64,000 nt of DNA from Hysterangium stoloniferum (lineage: Eukaryota; Basidiomycota; Agaricomycetes; Hysterangiales; Hysterangiaceae), in NCBI GenBank assembly GCA_015178975.1, contig WHVD01000173.1, positions 62,001 to 126,000 on the forward strand. The letters run 5' to 3'. Each line of letters starts with the position of its first letter. The stretch's first letter is position 1. This document shows, piece after piece, positions 11,061-21,404 of the stretch. The notes under the pieces are model-generated. The model worked only from the letters and a program-made list of their open reading frames with translations. It was not told where the DNA came from and did not search any database. The position numbers and the translations under genes are program-made.

Positions 11061-11465
11061 TCAAGTCACATCACAAGCATAAATTCCTATATATACTTTG
11101 GCACTCAAGACCACTTCTACACAGCCAAATAGTTTCATCCATCAGAAATGAAAACTCCTCATCATGTTCAACACTGCATTGTCATCCAAAGCAACCCTCA
11201 GTTCCTACTCAAAACCAACTCTTCAATCCCAAATAGAACTCAAGCCAGTAACATCTCATTTCTTCTCATCCTCAGACATCATTCCCAAGCCCCAACCAGC
11301 CTACTCATGCTCCTCCAAAGAACTCTGTCATTTCCTCCATTGACAAGGTATTCCCCCATATGCTCCCAATGACCCTGTCTTCATTCATGCATATTGTTAT
11401 GACCGGAAATCCTGCTGGACTCGGGGCACTAACTTATACCCACCCACACCCTATACTGGAACACC

Positions 11466-11953
11466 ACAGGTCGTTCCATGTGGGTAGGCGGACTGGTGTT
11501 CCTTGCCTTCTGTTGATATGGTTAGTTCCAGGATATCCCACAGACCCGATATTTACCTTTTGGGGGCTCTCCGGCTCCCCCTCGGACTTAGACTCGACCT
11601 CTGTCACCTTGCGCTGAAAATAACAAGTCAGTTAAAAGAAAAATGACAAGTTGAAATTTGGGACTTACTTTTCCCACGACAACCGCAGCCCTGTCTGCAG
11701 CCACCCATGCAGCCTCCTCCTCATCTCTTTTCTTCTGCCTCGCAGCCTCTTCCTCCACGGCCAATGCCACCTGGTACTCCCTGTCCAGGGCCTCCTCAGC
11801 ATCCCTGGCCTCCTTCTCTGCTTCTTCATGTTGTCGGCGCTGCTCCTCTCACCATGCCAAAATTTGGGCCACACTGAGAGGTGCCCAATATGGAGTGCCC
11901 ATGGAGGGCCCAGTGGTCGGCATAGGTCTTCTTGGCGTTGGTTTTGGTCCCAT
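11466..11953 (-). pseudogene. host-type gene fragment with introns inside LTR element
   Basis: Minus-strand start MGPKPTPRRPMPTTGPSMGT at 11953, one in-frame TGA, then a highly charged helix ending VVVGK at 11669. A GTAAGT...TTTTCAG intron (11614-11668) leads to exon 2 (11613-11557, RKVTEVESKSEGEPE), a GTAAAT...CAACAG intron (11510-11556) and a short exon 3 that ends at the LTR. Charged proteins of this make-up (an acidic segment after an Arg/Lys-rich one) are common in agaricomycete genomes; I cannot name a function. Introns kept on the strand opposite to the element are notable. Confidence 0.6.
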
Positions 11954-12163
11954 AGTGGCGAAGAAGGGGGTGATAAAGAAGAAGAAATTTTTATTTTTTC
12001 AAATTTATATATAGGCTCGTCACATCTGAACCTTACCTTCCAGATCACATGACTCTTTGACACATATGTGTAACTGACATGACTTTTGACACATGCGTGT
12101 AGCTGACAAGAACCTTATTGAGGTCTAGAGCCTCTTTGGGACTTCAGCATAAAGGAAGGGTAC

Positions 12164-13456
12164 TGTTATGGCTGGCCACCAGACTCCGGGCACTAACTTA
12201 TATGCACCTGCACCCTATACGCACGCCATTGTCAGTTTACCAGAATTCCTGCCAGACTCCATACGTCAGACTTGTCTATGTTCGACTTCATTACATTGTG
12301 TTTCAGTCACCAGAAAACCCACCAGACTCTGTCCCTGTTTATGTCTGACCTCATCCCACACATCAGTCACCGGACCCCACTCATCAAACCCGTCATCCCT
12401 CTAACAGAGCCTTATTCCCATTTTAGTCAAATGACCTGTCACGATTTGGACTCTGCTCCCGCTCCATTTCCCATTATGGTTTATGATTTGTCACGATTTG
12501 GACTCCATCCCGTTCCTAACACCAAATTTGGTGTTTACTATTCTCATTTCATGTTTTGCTAGTTTCGTTTCATCATTACTGGATTTGATATGTCATTCAT
12601 TCCACAGTCTATATAGTCTGGCAGATGTTGTACATACAATCCAGTCAGAAAATTGGCTTAGATTCCCCCCAGTAATCTAATACATTTTCACTCTAAACTT
12701 CTACTTGAATTACACTGCTCACACTAGTCAGAGCCCACAGGCTCCAGTGCATCTATCTCTCTTATTTATCTCAACTCCTGACCTCTCAACCCACGACCTC
12801 CGACCTACGACCCCACAACCCACAAACCCCCCGGGATTCCTGTCCACCTGTCTGAAATTGGACAACACAATCTCATGAAGGCACAGCCTATAAGCTGAAG
12901 CCAAGTCCTACCCGATATCCCGCAGGTTTCTCTGGCTCCGTCTCCCATTATGGTTTATGATTTGTCATGATTCGGACTCCGCTCCATTCCATCCCATTCC
13001 TAACACCAAATTTGGTGTTTCCTATTCCCGTTTCATGTTTTGCTAGTTTTGTTTCATCATTACTGGATTTGGTATGTCATTCACTCCATGGTCTATTTAA
13101 ACTGGCAGTTGTTGTACATACAATCCAGTCAGAAAATTGGCTTAGATTCCCCCCAGTAATCTAATACATTTTCCACTCTAAACTCCTACTTGAATTATAC
13201 TGCTCACACTAGTCAGAGCCCACGGGCTCCAGCACATCTATCTCCCTTACCTATCTCGACTCACAACCTCTGATCCACAACCTCTGACCCACGACCCCTT
13301 GACCCATGAACCCCACCTGGACTCCCTGGGATTCCCATCTGCCTGTCAGAAATTGGACAACACGATCTCACGAGGGCACAGCCTATAAGCTGAACCCAAG
13401 TCCTACTGGATATTCCACAGGTTTCTCTGGAAACCTGCCGTGTATGTACCCTAACA
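12164..13456 (+). repeat. 3' LTR, chimeric, of the non-autonomous element
   Basis: Two overlapping copies of the family LTR. 12164-12935 runs from the LTR start almost to its end and is nearly identical, in opposite orientation, to the chromovirus LTR at 8176-8903. At about 12935 it jumps back to the middle of the LTR (TCCCATTATGGTTTATG) and runs to CCCTAACA at 13456. The second part is visibly more diverged from the first than the first is from 8176-8903. Confidence 0.85.
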
Positions 13457-14479
13457 CATATGATGACTCCCATGAAGTCTTCCACTATCAGTTCAATCAA
13501 GTATTCCTGAGAGATTGCCCCCCAGCCTCACAGGGAACCTATTATATGGTGATGTTCACTCCAGAAGGAGATCACAGAGTACCATTATTGCTTACAACCC
13601 CAGTTCCAGAAGGAAGTCAAGTAGCCTCATCATGGTCATCATCATTTTACATTCCTTGTGTGGTTGAAGACTGTATTCACCATTTGGTTCCAATGTTGAT
13701 ATCAGTTGCCCTCCCTTTATACTGCAAGATTAGGAACAGAACACATCCAAACTCAATTCATTGATTGGTAGTATTGTCAATATTTTGAATACAAGCATAG
13801 CATTTGAGGGTGACACATTCTCATGTGATTCTGGGGTGTCTCTGACACTTTATCATCAATGTTTTATCAAGCCATCACTTCTGGTCTTCATATTACTCCA
13901 TCTCTCCTATTGTCTGACTCAGTCTCCCCTATTGTTCTATTGTACTTCCCCATTTATCCATATCACATGTCTGATCTCATCTTTTGTTTGTCATTCTCCA
14001 TGTGGTTCAGCACAGCCTCCCCCTTTTATTATTCACAGCTTCACTAACACTCTTATTGTGAAGACTCAGATATGACTCACACCATATTGCATCATTATTG
14101 TGTTGTCATTTGTAGATGTTTGTTTTGACCTGTGCTTCCTCGTGTATATAAGGGCCTCTCTTTTGCCCACTATTGAACAAGCAATTTCATTGTATCTCAA
14201 ACTCAAAGCTCATTCTTAAGTCAGAAGCTTAAGTCTTACTTATAGTCTTACTCCTACAGCCAGTAAGGGATACTGTAGTGTCTCTTATTGTTGAAATTCT
14301 ACATTCTACAACATTGGGCTTACATCAGCCTTTTGTATCCATATCTGATTACATAATCCAAGGTAGCCTCTCACTCTGAGTGTGTTTGGTTATAGACTGG
14401 TTTCAAGAATGACTGTGTTAGTGACTGTCATAAAGACTTGACTGTTGCACACAGGTTATTAGGTATGTATATTCCTAGT

Positions 14480-15489
14480 AACAAACTTACACTGCTCCAA
14501 TGCTAATATGGCCAAGTCTCCTGTGCCATTTTTCCCAAGTGTGCATTTTAGCAATCATGGCAAATTCACTTGTTTTGGCACTCATATTGATTTGTGCCTT
14601 CATTTAATATAGTGTCATTAGGTGACTTGAATTTAACACCAGTTGATGTGAATAGAGCCTCATACCCATTATCAGCTAAGTGCGCAATACTCAGCAAGTT
14701 GTTTGGTGCATCTGGAGCATGTTTAATGTCCCTTATGTAGGTCCCTTAGTTCAACAGAATAGAATTTATTGTTGTTTTGGAACTGTAACTTAACAGTTCC
14801 TCATCCCAAGATCTTGAGGACTGATCCTGGACAACCCCTTCAATAGATGACATTTCAGCTATGTATGTAATTAATGAAATATTGCCAGTTCCTGGCAATG
14901 TGGGTTGTGGTGGCAGAATCTGCAAGCCAATCTGCTGACATAATCTCTGCTGATTTGCTGGAAACAAATGTGAAATCTTTACTATTGGTATTTTCATTAG
15001 TCTGGTTGGCCTGGTCTTTGTCTTTTCTGGTTTCCACCATTTCAGTGCTTGGCCCTCCTTTCTGCCACCTTTTCCCCAGCAATCTGCTTGATAATGTCTC
15101 TTTCCTCCACAATTTCGGCACTTTCCCTTGACAGCACCTGTATGGTGCTTCTTCTTGGTAGTTTTCCATTCCTGTGCCTTAAGCACAGTTGATTTCTCCA
15201 TAGTTAATTTCTGTGATCTGGCTTCTTCCAGGATTCTGGAAATTAATGAATCTGATATATAAGTAACTCAATTCCTGCATTTACAGCAGTGATTAATGTT
15301 GACCAAGAGTCTGGTAGGGAGGTAAGTAAGGTATTTGTGAAGTCTTTATCTGAAATATATTCTCCACAACTATGTAGTTCTTGCTGTAAAGTTCTGAGCT
15401 TTGGTATGTGTAGCTCCATGTCAGTGCCTTCTTTGGCAAATGTCTTCAAGAATTCTTGGCACTGGTTATTTCACCTCAAATATGTTTGT
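14480..15489 (-). pseudogene. copia gag C-terminus, zinc knuckle and protease
   Basis: 15449-15243 encodes the gag core (ELHIPKLRTLQQELHSCGEY, FTNTLLTSLPDSW). 15201-14746 has the zinc knuckle CRNCGGKRHYQADC (C-X2-C-X4-H-X4-C), then in another frame the protease active site WLADSATTTHIA, which keeps D-S but lacks the usual Gly. Toward 14480 the reading LGKNGTGDLAILALEQCKF leads into the pre-integrase region. Several frame changes are present. Confidence 0.85.
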
Positions 15490-16294
15490 TGTTAGGATAC
15501 GTACAGGGCGGGTCTCCAGAGAAACCCGTGGAATATCCAGTAGGACTTGGCTTCAGCTTATAGGCTGCGCCCTCGCTAGATCGTGTTGTCCAATTTCAAA
15601 CAGGCAGATGGGAATCCCGGGAGTCTGGATGGGGTTCATGGGTCGTAGGCCGTAGGTCGTGAGTCGAGATGGTTGGGAGAGATAGATGTGCTGGAGCCCG
15701 TGGGCTCCGACTAGTGAAAGCAATGTGAATCAAGCAAGGGTTTAGAGCAGAAAATGTATTAGATTACTGGGGGGAATCTAAGCTAATTTTCTGACTGGAT
15801 TGTATGTACAACATCTGCCAGTTTATATACATAGACCATGGAATGAATGACATACCAAATCCAGTAATAATGAAACGAAACTAACAAAACATAAAACGGG
15901 AATAGTAAACACCAAGTTTGGTGTTAGGAATGGGATGGAACGGAGCGGAGTCTGAATCGTGACAAAGCATAACCCATAATGGGAAATGGAGCGGGAGTGG
16001 AGTCCTAAATCGTGACAGGTCATTTGACTAAAACAGGAATGGGGCTCGATTAGAGTGGTGACGGGATTCTGAGCGGGATCTGGTGACTGATGCGTGGTAT
16101 GAAGATGGACATAGACAGAGACAGAGTCCGGGGGAAGTCCGGTGACTGATATGTGTCGTAATGAGGTCGAACGTAACAAGTCTTGATGAATGGAGTCCAG
16201 GTGGGAAATCCTATAAACAGACAATTGGTGCGTGTAGGGCATTGTGGCGTACAGGTTAGTGCCCGGAGTCCGGCAGGATTGTCCGGTCGTAACA
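15490..16294 (-). mobile_element. solo LTR, chromovirus family, in copia gag
   Basis: TGTTAGGATACG to GGTCGTAACA, 805 bp. The flanks TTTGT (15485-15489) and TTTGA (16295-16299) are a target duplication with one change. The TATA box on the minus strand (near 15825) shows the orientation. Copia gag continues on both sides. Confidence 0.9.
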
Positions 16295-16560
16295 TTTGAT
16301 AAGGTTCACGAAACATCAAGTGCAGTAATTAATCCTCCTGTATATACCAAGTAATTATCACTTATGTGTAAGCAAATTGCCACATGAGCCTGTTGATCTT
16401 TCCATTTCCAATCCATAATTGCCTGCCATTCTTCTTCTGTTATATTTTAGAATCTGCTGGCATCAGCTCCCAGTTGATCTGTCCACATATGCCCATAGAC
16501 CTTGTTCTATTAAGGTCCACTTGAGTTTCTGTTTCCATGTATATAACAAATTTGAGTGGT
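16295..16560 (-). pseudogene. copia gag N-terminal part
   Basis: Minus-strand segments KWTLIEQGLWAYVDRSTG and ITEEEWQAIMDWKWKDQQAH, then ICLHISDNYLVYTGG. This is the W-x-W-K-D pattern of copia gag N-termini (UBN2/DUF4219 type). One stop and one frame change separate the parts. It continues left of the solo LTR at 15489. Confidence 0.75.
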
Positions 16561-16674
16561 TAAGCAACATTGTAGGTAGTTATTATTTGATTAGAATTTC
16601 CAGTGCAAAGATATGTATGAGCGTTGAGTTCTAGAGTAAAGATATGTATGTATATACCTGTTCTAGTTTCGGCT

Positions 16675-16687
16675 GGGGCCCATAACC
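16675..16687 (-). other. copia primer-binding site, initiator tRNA type
   Basis: Plus strand GGGGCCCATAACC; on the element strand GGTTATGGGCCCC. This complements the anticodon stem-loop of eukaryotic initiator tRNA-Met (GGGCCCAUAACCC), the half-tRNA primer known for copia and Ty5. It abuts TGTAGTC at 16688, the expected inner edge of the 5' LTR, which runs rightward for an unknown distance. The same site occurs at 25322-25334, 39837-39848 and twice around 53186-53397. Confidence 0.85.
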
Positions 16688-17190
16688 TGTAGTCAAAAGA
16701 TGATAATATTTTATATATTCGAGAATGTTTATCGAATCTTTTATACTAAATAAATACTAGCTAATTCCTAATATTTCCGGATACGGAATAACGAGTTGCC
16801 AGCCCCACAACATAGCATTAGTGAGCCGCTGACTCGTTACACTGGAATGTGATGCAGTCGCCGGGAACCCTTTACTAATATTATATTTTATTACCAATAG
16901 TGTGGATGCCCGGATCTCCTCTAAAACCGTCGTCGCTCGTCTCCGAATTTGAAGTGGGTATCTAGGTCTACGACTCAGACATGAGTGATTCGAGTGTATT
17001 CAATGTTTGACGCTGAGTCATCCCTACCTCATTAAATCAACACTGTCTTGAACAAGTCCTTTCATTCTTGGAAATGTGAGATGCTTGTGTAGGAACCTGC
17101 TGACGGCCCCGTCGTCTTGATCCATTCGACTCATGATTTGTCCGTATATTGTCAGCTTTTGTCATCAGCGAAGCTGTCTCGGCACTGTGA
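16688..17190. other. possible copia 5' LTR, then unassigned sequence
   Basis: Starts with the LTR-like TGTAGTCAAAAG directly after the primer site and has TTTATATATTCGAG near 16710. The right end of the LTR could not be placed, because no matching CA end or duplication is evident. The sequence from about 16800 is less AT-rich. At 17017-17150 on the minus strand there is a reading MSRMDQDDGAVSRFLHKHL, which may belong to the next feature. Confidence 0.4.
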
Positions 17191-18140
17191 AGGACTTTCA
17201 TCCCAACGCTTTCCAAACAGAGTCCATAATAATACCCGGGGCTAATTTAAATGCTTGAAGATGTCCTAAAATAATCAGTCCTCGGCATGACTGAGATATG
17301 GACTGAGGTTGGATGTCATATTGGTGGATATCCTGACATCTTAACAACCGTCGGTGGGTCATGGTAACTCGTTTCTGCTTGACGCTAAAATGTAAAGGAT
17401 GTGACACAGATAATTTAGAAATAACATTATACTTTGCTTACCCCTGAGCTCAATACACCTGGGGGGCACTAAGGGTGGAAGATCCTCAACGCCTTCAAGG
17501 GAGGTCTCAAGCCGTTGCCAAATCGCAATTCCCCAGAGTCGTCTCGTTGAAAGTAGACATTGGTGGGTAGCAGTCGCTCTTCCACTAGAAGGGGGTCCTG
17601 CGCTTTGATGACGCAGTCAGTGGGAGAGTTAATTCCACACTTCCACCAAGGTGCAGCCTTGTGGCCGTGCTTACACAGGATTCACAGCAATTCATCCCCG
17701 CCGTCGTAAACAAGGCCCTCTCACCTTCCTTGAACCATATAGTCTCTCCTGTACCAAGTTACCTTGCTACTTCTTTACGCCGTCCCCTGAGACTCACATA
17801 GCATCTAATAATAGTTTATCGACTGTCACCCAGTATTTCTGGCGTTCTTGAGCGTCAGAACCTTCGATGCTGATCTTTGGCTATTGTCATGTCATCACAA
17901 AACGGTGGAAGATACCACGCTTGTAAAGGTACTGCATCATAATGTAATGACTCTGGGGATAATCTTCACTGTACCAAGATAACAAACAAAAGCATTTCTT
18001 CAGAATACCATTGAGATCATTCTCGACCATAATGAAACTTCGGTATGCTGGTCCGGGACCGAAAATGAAACGAATTCCGGTCGAGGACAGTGGCAATGGT
18101 CGACTCCGTCTCAGACTGGTTCAAAAACAGTTCAAGAATA
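17000..18140 (-). pseudogene. unidentified multi-exon host-like gene remnant
   Basis: Minus-strand pieces look like exons: 18096-17887 (LSSTGIRFIFGPGPAYRSF...), 17870-17800 (ERQKYWVTVDKLLLDAM followed by GTGAGT), a piece before a GTAAGC...TTTTAG intron ending near 17392, and 17395-17198 (SCRGLIILGHLQAFKLAPG...IIMDSVWKALG), then MKVLHSAETASLMTKAD one frame over. The frames do not join cleanly, so it is probably decayed. No family was recognised. The rest, 18140-19160, shows no convincing gene. Confidence 0.4.
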
Positions 18141-19167
18141 TTTGTTGCCTGTGAGATGTATATATGTAATCACAATATTTAATTATTGGTCGCAAAATAC
18201 AAGCCCTACAAAGTGAAAGGTCTCATCGACAATTCTCGTCCCCACTACACCTCAGAGTTGCAGCGAGCACAAGAAGAAGTGAGTGTATGCGCTCTTAACT
18301 CGACTCAAATGATGTCGGTTTATGCAGCTACTAACAAAGTGAGCTATATAAAAAATAAAAACAAAGAAGGATAACGATGTTATCCTAGTTTGTTTTCAAT
18401 ATACCAGCGAAAGGTGTGGCCACTGTGTAACGGAAGGAAACGAGGTCGGAACTAAATTCACTACACAACACATTCAAGGCAGCGCCACTCTTTGATGAGC
18501 TGTGCATTTTCCCTTGCTGTGTAAGGAGAGAAATAAGAATGGTGCGGGGATTGAACTTGAGACTTATGGTACACCATATTCCGGGTTATATAATCCAGCT
18601 AATGGTTTAGTATACCTGCAATTATTGATTTGCTAGCCAATAACCGTGGCCAATATGGTCTCTGAATCATTTGCATCAGAAAAGCAATACAGTGCATACT
18701 ATGTCGCAAAATGACGATGAATCCCCAATGATTGCATATCTATGTTTATTCCATCTACCACCATCGTCAATATAGTTTAAAGACCCTCGGGTGTCATTGA
18801 TTTCAGGGTTTAGCTATGACCTGGCCGATCCTGGAGATTGCACATGTATTTTGAAGACAAGATCAGCGTGAATGATGCAAACATTGTTCTGAGTGATTGT
18901 TCTCACTGCTCTTTGTTATTCTTCAATGAAACGGTAAGTAAATATCTACCTACTAACAAAATACCCACTTACAACTGATTGAAGATCCAGCGTAGTTTTG
19001 AGGCCAGGGTGTCGAGCTCTGGAAACGATGCGGTACTATGCTGGGATCAGTAGGTTGATTCTCAAAACAGGTTTTTGACCAGGGTTCCACCAAAGTATTC
19101 AGAAGTGCACAGAATCAGTCAGTGAATGGTGGGATACTCCCACAAGACATGTCAATCATATTGAAGA

Positions 19168-19252
19168 TATAGAAAAGAATTGACCTAGCCTGTTGAACCA
19201 AAGACCTCCTGGCTATGTATGCCAGTGCTCAAACCACTGAGCTACTGGACCT
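19168..19252 (-). repeat. tRNA-derived repeat (SINE-like)
   Basis: On the minus strand it has a pol III A box (TAGCTCAGTGG) and a B box (GGTTCAACAGGC), followed by GGTCAATTCTTTTCTATA. The acceptor stem does not pair, so it is not a tRNA gene. A second copy at 55325-55412 shares the body, the same 3' tail and, about 60 bp upstream, TGATGCCAACTTG. Shared sequence outside the tRNA part suggests a short interspersed element. Confidence 0.6.
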
Positions 19253-19259
19253 TACTTGG

Positions 19260-20070
19260 TAGCATTGCTTAGTGGATATATTCATATTTCTTCTGCATGT
19301 CACAATGAACTGATGCCAACTTGGGACAGGTAAAAGGGTTGGGTGACACATAAAGGTTGTGTTGACAACCAATTCCCAAATTAGAAATGACCTGTTATCC
19401 AAAAAAATTCTGATTCTGATTTTACTCTGAAAGCGTTGTAGTTAAAGAATCATTAAAAAAAATCAATGAAAAGGACGTTGGAAACTATGTTTTGGACTTG
19501 CGGTCTGGACTGGACGCCATAGATCGCGCTTGGCACTCGGCTGGCGGATAAGCGGGACCCAGAGGAAGCCGCGGCACCGGCGCTGATGTCGACTAACAAA
19601 ATAACGGAAAAAACGCTCAAATCTTTTGGCTGTAGGATTTTTTTTTTTCGTGAAAGAAGTGCGTAAACGAGCTCAGCATGGTTGCGGTCTTCATTTTTTC
19701 CCGAAACAGACATCTGACAATCACCGGCATGCTCGGCGAAAAGATCATATCGACTCGTCCACAAAATGTCATTTTTACAGCTCAGCCCAGCTTCAACTAT
19801 TTACAATCACCTAGCATATATTCCGCTCGCTAGTTCCTCGAGCATTTCACCGTGATTCAATCACGGCCTGAAATACTCCGAGTCATTTGAAAAATTCCAC
19901 AGAATCCCAGACTGAACTACTGAACTCTAGAAGCCGCCTAGTAAATATCGGAACCATAAAGCAACAGTTCATTTAATTTTTGCGGATTCTAAATCTCATG
20001 CGCAAATATTCTCAGTGTGCCCTTCTGCCGCATAGAAGAAGTCATAGTGCGCGGCAGGGGTTAACGAGCA
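19260..20070. other. intergenic stretch, no gene seen
   Basis: Contains a short GC-rich piece (19480-19600) and an A/T run, but the open frames on both strands are short and without recognisable motifs. It forms the upstream region of the secreted-protein gene at 20151. Confidence 0.5.
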
Positions 20071-20076
20071 TATAAA
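20071..20076 (+). promoter_or_regulatory. TATA box of the secreted-protein gene
   Basis: TATAAA 75 bases before the ATG at 20151, at a usual distance for a start of transcription near 20100. The sequence before the ATG (TTTTCAGTC) could also be read as a 3' splice site, but a donor at 20100 would then coincide with the transcription start. Confidence 0.6.
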
Positions 20077-20150
20077 GCAAGGTTGCATTCAGCCAACAAG
20101 TACGTTTCTCACTGGCAATCTAAACACCAACCACGTACCCATTTTCAGTC

Positions 20151-20570
20151 ATGAAAGTCACTTTACTCTCCCTCGTCGTCATTCTCTGTGCTCCTCCCGC
20201 CTTCGCCACTCCACCGCCAGAAGCGAACACGGTTTACACTGTCGATACCAAAAAGCCAGCTCTCCACAAGCGTGCGACCCTTGGCACTGCCGCCCAGGGG
20301 ATGGCTTGTCGCAGCTGTCCCCAGAACAATTGCGGTACTGTCACCAATTATTCCAAGAGGCAAACAATCAGCGTGACCTGCACCTCTAATGCACAGACCT
20401 CTTTTGTGGATGGAAACCCGTGAGTACTTCTTCTACATGGCGCTAGTAGACAACACGTTGAATCCTGGCTAATACATTTTAGGTATTGGGATCACACCAG
20501 CGATAATTGCTGGGTACCTGAGGCATATATTACTTGGGGTGATGGTACACAGGCTCCCCCCCATTGCTGA
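20151..20570 (+). CDS. small secreted cysteine-rich protein, SH3-like
   Basis: Two exons, 20151-20419 and 20483-20570, joined by a 63-bp intron (GTGAGT...TTTTAG), give 118 residues. Residues 1-19 form a signal peptide ending AFA. Lys40-Arg41 is a Kex2-type cleavage site, so the mature part may begin at Ala42. It has six cysteines (53, 56, 61, 77, 99, 118). The pattern G-x-A-C-R-S-C-P, then TISVTC, VDGNPYW, NCWVPEAYI resembles a bacterial-type SH3 fold of the kind fungi secrete with unknown binding partners. Intact frame, splice sites and TATA box make this one of the few likely working genes. The function is not known; a role at the cell surface or toward a host is inference only. Confidence 0.85.
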
Positions 20571-21000
20571 TTCCATCGTGAGAATCCTTTAAGTCTGGTA
20601 TCCTTGACTTTGTAGTTATTGATCCTAACCAAATAGGTTTACATGTGGGTGGTATGAGCCTCGTGGGGTAATAGAACTAAAGTATATTCCGCCTAAGGGA
20701 TATTTCTTTCAAGTACTATCAGGTTGCATTATCGAAGACTTTGTATTTTACCGGCCTAAAATGTTCACGAAATATTCCCCTTCTTAGACATGAAAGATGG
20801 AGAGCATTGTGGGGTCCTCAGTCAAAGATATCCTGAGGTCCCTATTTCCTATTTTAGAAAGCGGATGCTACATGCCGTCGGAGGTGTTTGGGGGCCGACT
20901 ATGTTTGATTTTTGGTTGGTTACCTCATACGTTGATTTCAGCTCTGTAGTTTACTCTCCATCATCTTTCATTATCTGTTACTTTGTTAAAAGTGTAGAAA
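20571..21000. other. no gene seen
   Basis: The sequence downstream of the secreted-protein gene has one short plus-strand open frame (20790-21047) with no motif, and the right part of that frame overlaps the tRNA-like sequence. I regard it as non-coding. Confidence 0.5.
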
Positions 21001-21005
21001 ATGAA

Positions 21006-21076
21006 TGGTCAGACTGGAGATTGAACCCAGGGCTGCTGCATATATAGCAGGGTGTTAACCATTGCACCACCTGACC
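21006..21076 (-). tRNA. tRNA-like gene, anticodon loop TATATAT
   Basis: Minus strand: acceptor arms GGTCAGG and TCTGACC pair over seven positions with one G-U. The A box TGGTGCAATGG and B box GGTTCAATCTC fit pol III consensus. T stem CTGGG/TCCAG pairs, and the D stem has three pairs. The anticodon stem has only four pairs (CTGC/GCAG) around a 7-base loop whose middle reads TAT, nominally isoleucine. A T run follows within about 20 bases. It may be a tRNA gene or the head of a tRNA-derived retroelement. Confidence 0.5.
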
Positions 21077-21146
21077 CTGGGAAAAACTGCTAACATTAAT
21101 CAATCTAACACACTTGGCCCTTGACCTCCATTTTATTCATTGTATT

Positions 21147-21390
21147 TGTTAAAATGAAAGACTCAAGAACCTAATAGTAGTTTAACTCAGTCACGTTGTA
21201 GGTAAGTAACGGACTGATATATTATGTACCTAATAGTAGTTTAACTAATAAACAACTATTAGTTACAGTAAGGTGAGTAGCTTAGGATCTTAACTCACCT
21301 CAGTCACGTTGTAGGTAAGGTAACAGACTGAGGTGTTTCTACTATGGTCAACTACCTTATATAGCAACCGGTCGGCTCCGAGTGAGCGAC
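21147..21390. repeat. copia-type LTR piece
   Basis: TGTTAAAATGAAAGACTCAAG matches the LTR start at 25335 for about 60 bp. Inside, AACTCAGTCACGTTGTAGGTAAG and TAATAGTAGTTTAACT are repeated. No primer site is attached and the right end is unclear. Confidence 0.55.
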
Positions 21391-21404
21391 ACATAAGCCT
21401 AAAT

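Larger units (their letters stand above)
11395..13456 (+). mobile_element. non-autonomous LTR element, duplication CATAT
   Basis: Starts TGTTATGACC and ends CCCTAACA with CATAT at 11390-11394 and 13457-13461. The left LTR is only about 65 bp long (11395-11460). The right LTR (12164-13456) is overlong because it joins a nearly full copy (12164-12935) to a second partial copy. The interior, 11466-12163, carries no gag or pol but a host-type gene fragment on the opposite strand. The target duplication spans the whole unit, so it inserted as one piece or was exchanged afterwards between its LTRs. Confidence 0.8.
11061..14480. mobile_element. unclassified insertion in copia, itself interrupted
   Basis: After removing the nested element 11395-13456, about 1.35 kb remains between two parts of one copia gene, so it is an insertion. 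It has a TATA motif near 11085, and GTGTATATAAGG near 14143 followed about 30 bp later by ACTATTGAACAAGC and, at about 14312, CTACAACATTGGGCTTACATC, which resembles an LTR end followed by a primer site. An open plus-strand frame runs through 13462-13764 (FHYQFNQVFLRDCPPASQG) but matches no family I know. No target duplication was found. Probably a decayed retroelement LTR; the borders are approximate. Confidence 0.45.
8904..16687 (-). mobile_element. Ty1/copia element, fragmented by insertions
   Basis: The outermost element of the nest, on the minus strand. In order from right to left it shows the primer site (16675-16687), gag (16560-16295 and 15489-15000), zinc knuckle and protease (15201-14855), pre-integrase region (14700-14480 and 11060-10857), integrase (9981-8963) and an RT scrap (8945-8905, YRVLFGLKQAGHTW). 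Protease-integrase-RT is the copia order. Three insertions and the chromovirus interrupt it. Between the integrase end and the RT scrap most of the N-terminal RT is deleted. Confidence 0.88.

Noticed and set aside
11658..12052. Plus-strand ORFs opposite the host-type gene fragment
   Set aside because: They are mirror frames of the charged minus-strand coding sequence, which has splice sites and a start.
20100..20148. 5' UTR intron of the secreted-protein gene (GTACGT...TTTCAG)
   Set aside because: The donor would fall at the expected transcription start about 25 bp after the TATA box, so there is no room for a first exon.
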